Shown here in pieces: positions 58,491 to 64,000 of a stretch of 64,000 bases of DNA (its first letter is position 1; the number at the start of each line of letters is the position of its first letter). This DNA comes from Rusavskia elegans. Its lineage: Eukaryota; Ascomycota; Lecanoromycetes; Teloschistales; Teloschistaceae. A program made the position numbers and the translations under genes. The stretch is from NCBI GenBank assembly GCA_011316305.1, contig SAUG01000053.1, positions 434,001 through 498,000 on the forward strand, given 5' to 3'. A model generated the notes under the pieces. The model had not been told where the DNA came from. It ran no database searches and saw nothing but the letters and a program-made list of their open reading frames with translations.

Positions 58491-60089
58491 TAATAAAAGA
58501 ATATAAAAATATAAAATTAATATATACTATTTAATCAGATTATCTACTATAATAATAACTATAGAATCTATAAATTAGAAAAAAAAACCGGGTAGTATCT
58601 ATTAAAATTATATCGATAAACTTCTATAATATCTATTAAAATCGAAAGTTATAATATTTATAACTATTTAAAATAAATTGTTTATAGCGGATATAAATAC
58701 TAGTAAAAATAGTAATAAAAAAATAAATTTTTTAAATAGAAACTCTATAGATATATTTTATAAACTAATTATAAAAATAAAAAATATAATAATATAAATA
58801 ATAATTCGAAAAAAGATAGAATTTTATAATAATAGGTATATTATAAACGTATAATTTTATAGTCCGAAAAAAATAACTAAATTTAGCTAGCTATATATAT
58901 ATATTTAAAGTTAAAGTAATTATTAAAATTAATAATAGATTATAGAAAATTAAAGTATTTATCGATTCGGATATAACCGGAAATTTTATATTAAAGGATT
59001 TAATTAAAAGGAAAGAATTCTTTTAAATTAAAAAAAATTCTATCTAATTTAATAGTTATTAATAGAAATAAAATATTAAATAGAAATAAAAAGATTATAG
59101 AAAAAATAATACCGTTTTAAATAATAATTAACTAATATTGAAAAGAATTTTAATTTAATATTATCCGGATAGCTAACTATAATATTATATTTAGAATATT
59201 TTATTGAAAAAATTATAATCTAGTAATAGATTTAAAAAAAAAATCTTTAGTTTTAAATAATATTTTTATATAGAAATTATCTAATCTATATTAAAATAGT
59301 ATTTTCGGATAGATAAAAAATAAAATATAAAAAATAAATTTATAGTTTTAAAAAAAGATAATTAAAAACTATTTAGATCCGATTTATTAAATACCGGTAA
59401 AAATTAACTAGATTAATAAAATAGAGATAGAAAAAAAAATTATAAACTTTTTAAAAACTCTATACTATTTAATAAAATATTAAAAGAAAATCTACTAAAA
59501 AAAATTCCGGGTATATATAAAAATTAGATAATTTTATTATAAAAAAAAATAACGATAAAAATATTATTTTAATATTAATTATAGAATTATAAAATTAGAT
59601 TTAAATTAGATAAATAATCTATATTTAGATCTATCTATCTATTATCTATAATAGAACTCGAAATGTTCCGTAAATATCTAGATAAAAATATAAAAAAAAA
59701 ATTTATTAGAAATTTTTAATTACTAGTAAAATACCCGATCCTTTTTATATTTAAAAAAGATAGAATATTTCGTTTATATATCGATTACCGGAAGTTAAAT
59801 AATACTATAATTAAAAATTAATATCTATTACTAAATATTAGTAAATTTTAAAATAGATTTTCTAGAATATAATATTTTATAAAATTCGATTTTCGAAAAA
59901 TATAAAATTTTATATAAATAAAAATTAGAAAAAAATAAAAAATAGCTTTATATATATAGTATAATTATTTTAAATATATTATTATACTATTCGGTTTTAT
60001 AAATACTCCGGTAATATATTAAAATATAATTAATAATATATTTAGAAAATAGCTAGATGTATTTATTATTATCTATTTTCATAATAATC
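58490..60089 (+). pseudogene. pol of element 4, first part (protease to RT)
   Basis: Protease remnant at about 58950-59000 (IDSDITGNFILKDL, close to IDSGATGNFI with the catalytic Asp intact). RT carries YIDYRKLNNTIIKN at about 59780-59830. The palm site at about 60065-60085 reads IYFHNN. The frame is lost at 60089, where the inverted segment starts. Confidence 0.78.
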
Positions 60090-62058
60090 TTTTTATTTAA
60101 TTAAATAATTTTAATCTTTTTACTATAAACTTTTTTCGACTATAAAAATATCTGAAATCGGTTAGTTCTAAATATAATATATAGAATATCGGATATATTT
60201 TAAAATCTTTAAATAAATTAAATTTAAAATTTTAAAATTTTTTAACTTTTTTAATTAAAAATATTCCGATTTTAATATAATTAAATTTTTTATTTAAAAT
60301 TTTTATTTTTAGATTTTTTATAAAAAAGTATATTTTATTTTTTTTTTTTAGCTAAAATACTATTTTTCGTTTTTTATTTTAATAATTATCTAAATATTTT
60401 TTTATTTTTAAAATATTTCTATAGATTTTTTTTTAGATATCGATTTTTTAAATTATTAATTCCGCTAATTTATATAGTAGCAGTTATTTAAATAAATTCG
60501 GATTTTATTTATTTTCGATATAAAACGGTATATTTTTTATAATATTTAATTTTTTTATATTAAATATTTATTATATTATTAATAAAAGTAAAATCTAATT
60601 ATTTTAAATATTATTCTAGAATTTAGTTAATATATTCTATCTATCGATCTATTATCGGATAAAAAGCCGTTATTATTTTTAGTTTTATATTAAATAAAAG
60701 AATAAAGGTTTTCTAATAATTTAAAATAAAAAATTTATTTCTATTATTTATTAATATTTCTAGTAGTTTATATTATTAAAATAATCAATCTAAAATAATA
60801 AATCTAAATTATTTTATTATAAAAATATTTTATATTAAAATAATATAAATATATTTTATAAATTTATCTACTATATTAAATATCGAATTATATTTTTTAT
60901 TTATTATTAAATCTTTCGATTTTAGAAATTTAATAATAAAATTTATTATAATTTTTTTTAATAGTTAATTCGATAGTTTCTAATATTAAATTTTTATATA
61001 ATAAATATATATAGTATATTTATTTTACTAATAACTAAAAAAAAATTTTATTATATATTTCTATATATTATTTTATATTAGAAAATTAATAATATTATTA
61101 TAAAATTTATATTATTTTTATTATTTCTAGATATTTTTATAATATTCTATTATAGTATTTTTAAATATATTTATCGATTTTATTATCTAATATTTATAGT
61201 TTTTCTATTTTAATAGAAAATTATTTCTAATCGTTTCTAAATAAATATAATATTATATTTATTTTATATTAATTTATTAATAATAATCTATTTTTATTAA
61301 TTTTAAAAATACTATTACTAAATTTTTTTTAATCTTTATATAATTACTTCGTCGATTTAAAATATCTATTTATCGATTTTTTTTATTTAGAATATAGTAT
61401 ATTTTAAATTTATATTAACTAAAAAGTTTAAATTATTGTATTTATTTTTTATTAAATTATTTTATTATTATAAAATATAAAAAACTTTTATAGTCTATTA
61501 AAATTATTAATTCTAGTAATTTTTCAATATATATTTTCAATTATTTTAATATAATTACTATAGCTAGTAGTTTTTTATTATAGATATTATAATTATATTT
61601 TTATAATAATAATTTTCTAAATATATATACTATCGGATACTATTTAATATTATATTATTATAGATTATATATATTTATAACTAGATTTAATAAATCTATT
61701 TCTATTTATAATATTTTTTTCGGATTAAATATTTTAAATACTAAATCTTATATATATTTATTTTTAAAATTTTTAAATATTTACTATTTTCTTTTTTTCT
61801 ATTATTATTCGGTAATATTTTTTATTAAAACTATTAGAATAAAAAATTTTTAAAATAATTTTTTATAAACTTTTAATTATAGTTTATAAATCTAAAAAAA
61901 TTTAAATTCTTTTAATATTTATTAGTATTTTCTATTCTATATTAATTTCTAATCTATTAAGATCGATATATAATCTAATTCGTTCTATAATAAATTCTAA
62001 AAAATTAATTTTTTTTTTAAATATTAAAAAGTTTTACTAATATATTATATATATAATC
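60090..62058 (-). pseudogene. inverted pol segment of element 4 (RNase H, integrase, chromodomain)
   Basis: This stretch is in minus orientation while both sides of element 4 are plus. Its reverse complement starts just after the RT active site (AATATATTAGTAAAAC) and ends inside the chromodomain, which is the block missing from the + strand. A few dozen bases are lost at each junction. It aligns with 5640-7740 of element 2. Read on the minus strand it contains the integrase core (ILLNF... FKIERFNNK type remnants) and the chromodomain start FIVEK. Confidence 0.8.
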
Positions 62059-62600
62059 TACTAAATAATTATATAGTAGTTTTACTAATAATAGATATCG
62101 AAATATTTTAAAAAAAATCTGATAAATTATTTAAAACGCTTTAGATTTATAGAAATAAATTAAATAAAAAACTATTAATAGAATCTAGCAATTTAAAAAT
62201 TTTATTTTCTTTAATACCGGATATTTCAATTATAATAGCCTTTTTAGTATATTTATCTAATAAATCTATTTTTTAATAAAAGTATATTTTTTTTATAAAA
62301 GCGATATATATTTCTATTCGAACTTTATTTTTAAAAATTATATTTCTATCTATAATATAAATATTTATTATATTTTCTAAAATAAATATAGATTTTATAA
62401 ATTTTTTTATATTTTATATAGATAGAATAAACTTTTTATATAATATTACTAAAAATTTTAATAAAGTCGGTAATTTTATAATAACGGATAATATTAGATT
62501 TAAAATAATATTAAAATATAATATAAAAAAAAAGAAAAAAAAGATTTAAAATAATAGAAAATAGATAAATTTCGGAATAAAATTAAAAAAAAAAAAGAAT
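62059..62600 (-). pseudogene. B-type 3' segment of element 4 with antisense frame
   Basis: Collinear with 15050-15660 of element 1. The minus strand keeps DLLDKYTKKAIIIEI and LNNLSDFF. The frame is badly damaged. Its right end runs into an A-rich stretch that was the SINE target. Confidence 0.35.
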
Positions 62601-63024
62601 ATATATACGATTAATTATTCGGATTTTTGATTTTAATCTTTTACGAATTTAACGCTAGAGGCGCTAATTCGATTAGATTACGTAATTATTTAGTATTTAA
62701 GTATTTTACCGAGAATTCGAATTTAGAACTCCTAAAAAAGCTAGATATAGACTAAAATCTAGAGAAAAACCGTAATCTATTTAATTTTAATTAACTTATT
62801 TTACTTCGATCGATCGAGCTAGACCGAAACGATCTACTATATAAAATTTCTATATAAAAACTCTATATAAAATTAATTTTTAATCGATAGAAAAAACTTA
62901 AATATTAGTTAATTTTCGAAAGATTCGAATTTCCGACCCGTCGAATTAATTCCGTTAATTCCGAAGAGCGCTAGATCCGCCGGGCTTCCAAGTTACGCAA
63001 CGTTGCCGCTGCGCCATCCAGACC
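62601..63024 (-). mobile_element. tRNA-headed SINE, copy 7
   Basis: Head at 63024 (GGTCTGGATGGCGCAGCGG), A box intact, B box read as AATTCGAATCT. It ends TCGTATATAT. The flanks are A-rich (AAAAAAAAAAGAAT and AAAAAAAAAATATT), so the TSD length is uncertain. It inserted 13 bp before the 3' LTR of element 4. Confidence 0.85.
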
Positions 63025-63037
63025 AAAAAAAAAATAT

Positions 63038-63441
63038 TATTATAATTTTAAACCAGAATCTATATTAAATTCAATATTTAATATAAAAAATTTTTAATAT
63101 ATATTAAATAATTAGAGATTTTTTAGTAATTAGTATTATTTAGTAGTATTAATTACTAATTACTGTTAAATAATATATTCAATTATTTAGTTATATTTTA
63201 TATATTAAATATATTAATTATATTAATTATAGAAAATTTTTTTATTTATATAAATTTCGAACCCGATATTTTTATAGTTTATATTTAATTTATTAGTTAT
63301 CGCTATATATTATTTTATTAATTAAACTAATTTATTTTTATATTAATTAAAATAAATACTCGTTATATTTTCGTTTATAGATATATTAATAAATCCAACC
63401 AATTTTTAAAGATATTAGATTTTTCAAATAGTTTTATAATA
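63038..63441 (+). repeat. LTR-B, 3' LTR of element 4
   Basis: 404 bp, starting TATTATAATTTTAAACCAG and ending TTTTATAATA, followed by the TATTT TSD. Confidence 0.9.
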
Positions 63442-63446
63442 TATTT

Positions 63447-63879
63447 CTACGGTTTATATAAAGACGACTAAAAAATCGATTATATCTATTATTAGATCTA
63501 CTTTTATTATCGCTATTATAAAAATAGTTATTTCCGGAAATATTTAAAATATCTTTAAAACTAATATATTTTCTTGAAATATTTTTATCTACGGTAGAAA
63601 TAGTAGCAAATCAAACTATAAATAAATTATTTAAAAAAAATTTATAACGAAATTTCGAATCTATATAAATTTTAAAAAAGACCGTATTTTTATTATATAC
63701 TATTATTTATTCTATATCGGCGTCGAATTAAAAATAAAAGAAAAATCTAAATCGAAAATTTATATTTAGGTTTGGAAATCTTTATTTATAAAAATAGGTA
63801 AAACCGATTTAAAAAAAACTTTAATAATAGAATAAAATTAAATCGTTTATAATTTTTAAAAAGTTATTATTACTAGTAT
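63447..63879 (-). other. element Z: leader/5' gag remnant
   Basis: Continues Z after element 4. AT-rich with CpG kept; no motif recognised. It lies between the putative 5' LTR (63880 onward) and the gag/protease region on the minus strand. Confidence 0.4.
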
Positions 63880-64000
63880 AGAATTTTAAACTATTTTTTT
63901 ATAATTATAAAAAATAAAATAATTATATATATAAATATTTTTATACTAGATTTATATTTATTTCCATATCCGTTTTTATAATTAATAATCGGATTAGTAA
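63880..64000 (-). repeat. putative 5' LTR of element Z (runs off the window)
   Basis: Resembles 38095-38217 in the same orientation, including ATATCCGTTTTTATAATTA. The homologous stretch at 38.1 kb lies at the other end of Z, as expected for its LTR pair. Confidence 0.5.

Larger units (their letters stand above)
56270..63441 (+). mobile_element. element 4: Gypsy chromovirus of the LTR-B subfamily with two SINEs and an inversion
   Basis: LTRs at 56270-56668 and 63038-63441, TSD TATTT (56265-56269 and 63442-63446). It is about 6.3 kb without the SINEs. Gag runs from 56669 and is split by the SINE at 57948-58366; pol runs to about 60089. Then a segment of about 1.97 kb is inverted (60090-62058), and the normal orientation returns with the B-type 3' segment. 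It lies inside element Z. Confidence 0.92.
38061..64000 (-). mobile_element. element Z: old Gypsy retrotransposon split by five insertions
   Basis: Minus-strand pieces in correct collinear order: putative 5' LTR and leader (64000-63447), gag/protease (56264-54469), RT (52299-50983), RNase H/integrase (43817-41106), 3' part and putative LTR (39331 to about 38090). The interruptions are each bounded by TSDs: element 4, MITE 52308-54460, Mutator-like MITE 51336-51663, MITE 43826-50974, hAT-like 39332-41097. The pieces add to about 7.3 kb, a normal Gypsy length. The sequence near 38095-38217 resembles 63880-64000, as two LTRs would. The right end lies beyond the window. Confidence 0.72.

Noticed and set aside
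1..64000. Mitochondrial, apicomplexan or slime-mould origin suggested by extreme AT content
   Set aside because: Nested LTR elements with chromodomains and CpA-specific decay fit RIP in a filamentous ascomycete; no mitochondrial genes are present.

Overview
The window looks like heterochromatin from a filamentous ascomycete, and I find no intact host gene in it. Three things point there. First, the whole 64 kb is very AT-rich, and CpA/TpG dinucleotides are strikingly scarce while TpA is abundant and CpG survives. That is the signature of repeat-induced point mutation (RIP). Second, the recognisable proteins are all fungal-type mobile elements: Ty3/Gypsy chromoviruses with a C-terminal chromodomain, other LTR elements, hAT-like and Mutator-like MITEs, and a tRNA-headed SINE. 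Third, the damage in them is mostly Gln/Trp codons turned to stops, Cys to Tyr and Asp to Asn, as RIP produces. No species can be named from this.

The layout is a stack of nested insertions, most datable by exact target-site duplications (TSDs). Left part (1-20 kb): a chromovirus on + ('element 0', gag 1381-2688, pol 16062-19575) is interrupted by a complete LTR-B chromovirus ('element 1', 2694-16056, TSD ATAAA). Element 1 is itself interrupted by a complete LTR-A chromovirus on - ('element 2', 4502-11279, TSD CTAAA). Element 0 also carries an unmutated solo LTR (16603-16842, TSD ATATT), a SINE (17741-18158), and a gag-only 'LTR-C' element at its left edge (1-1380).

Middle part (20-38 kb): hAT-like fragments; a second LTR-C element; a three-deep nest of Mutator-like MITE (25058-28569) > hAT-like MITE (25221-28397) > complete LTR-C element (25636-28340); a repeat 'E' with a conserved reading frame and a SINE flanked by about 61-bp repeats; and an old Gypsy element 'F' on - (RT, RNase H and integrase at 32.5-35.3 kb) that received three SINEs and two MITEs.

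Right part (38-64 kb): one very old Gypsy element 'Z' on - is recovered in pieces over 26 kb (putative 3' LTR near 38.1 kb; RNase H/integrase 41.1-43.8; RT 51.0-52.3; protease/gag 54.5-56.3; leader and putative 5' LTR 63.4-64.0). It was opened by a hAT-like element (39332-41097) holding another MITE; a MITE (43826-50974) holding the complete LTR-A chromovirus 'element 3' (44186-50906); a Mutator-like MITE (51336-51663); a MITE (52308-54460) holding a second Mutator-like MITE and an LTR-C copy with an E insert; and the LTR-B chromovirus 'element 4' (56270-63441), which holds two SINEs and an internal inversion.

The LTR-A and LTR-B chromoviruses share gag, pol, chromodomain and the R-U5 half of the LTR. 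They differ in the segment between chromodomain and 3' LTR and in U3. In both, that variable segment holds a degraded reading frame on the antisense strand; the one in LTR-A encodes a Cys-rich protein. The SINE, the hAT-like MITEs and the LTR-C elements have no visible source of enzymes in themselves and presumably borrow them. All boundaries without a stated TSD are by-eye alignments and approximate.
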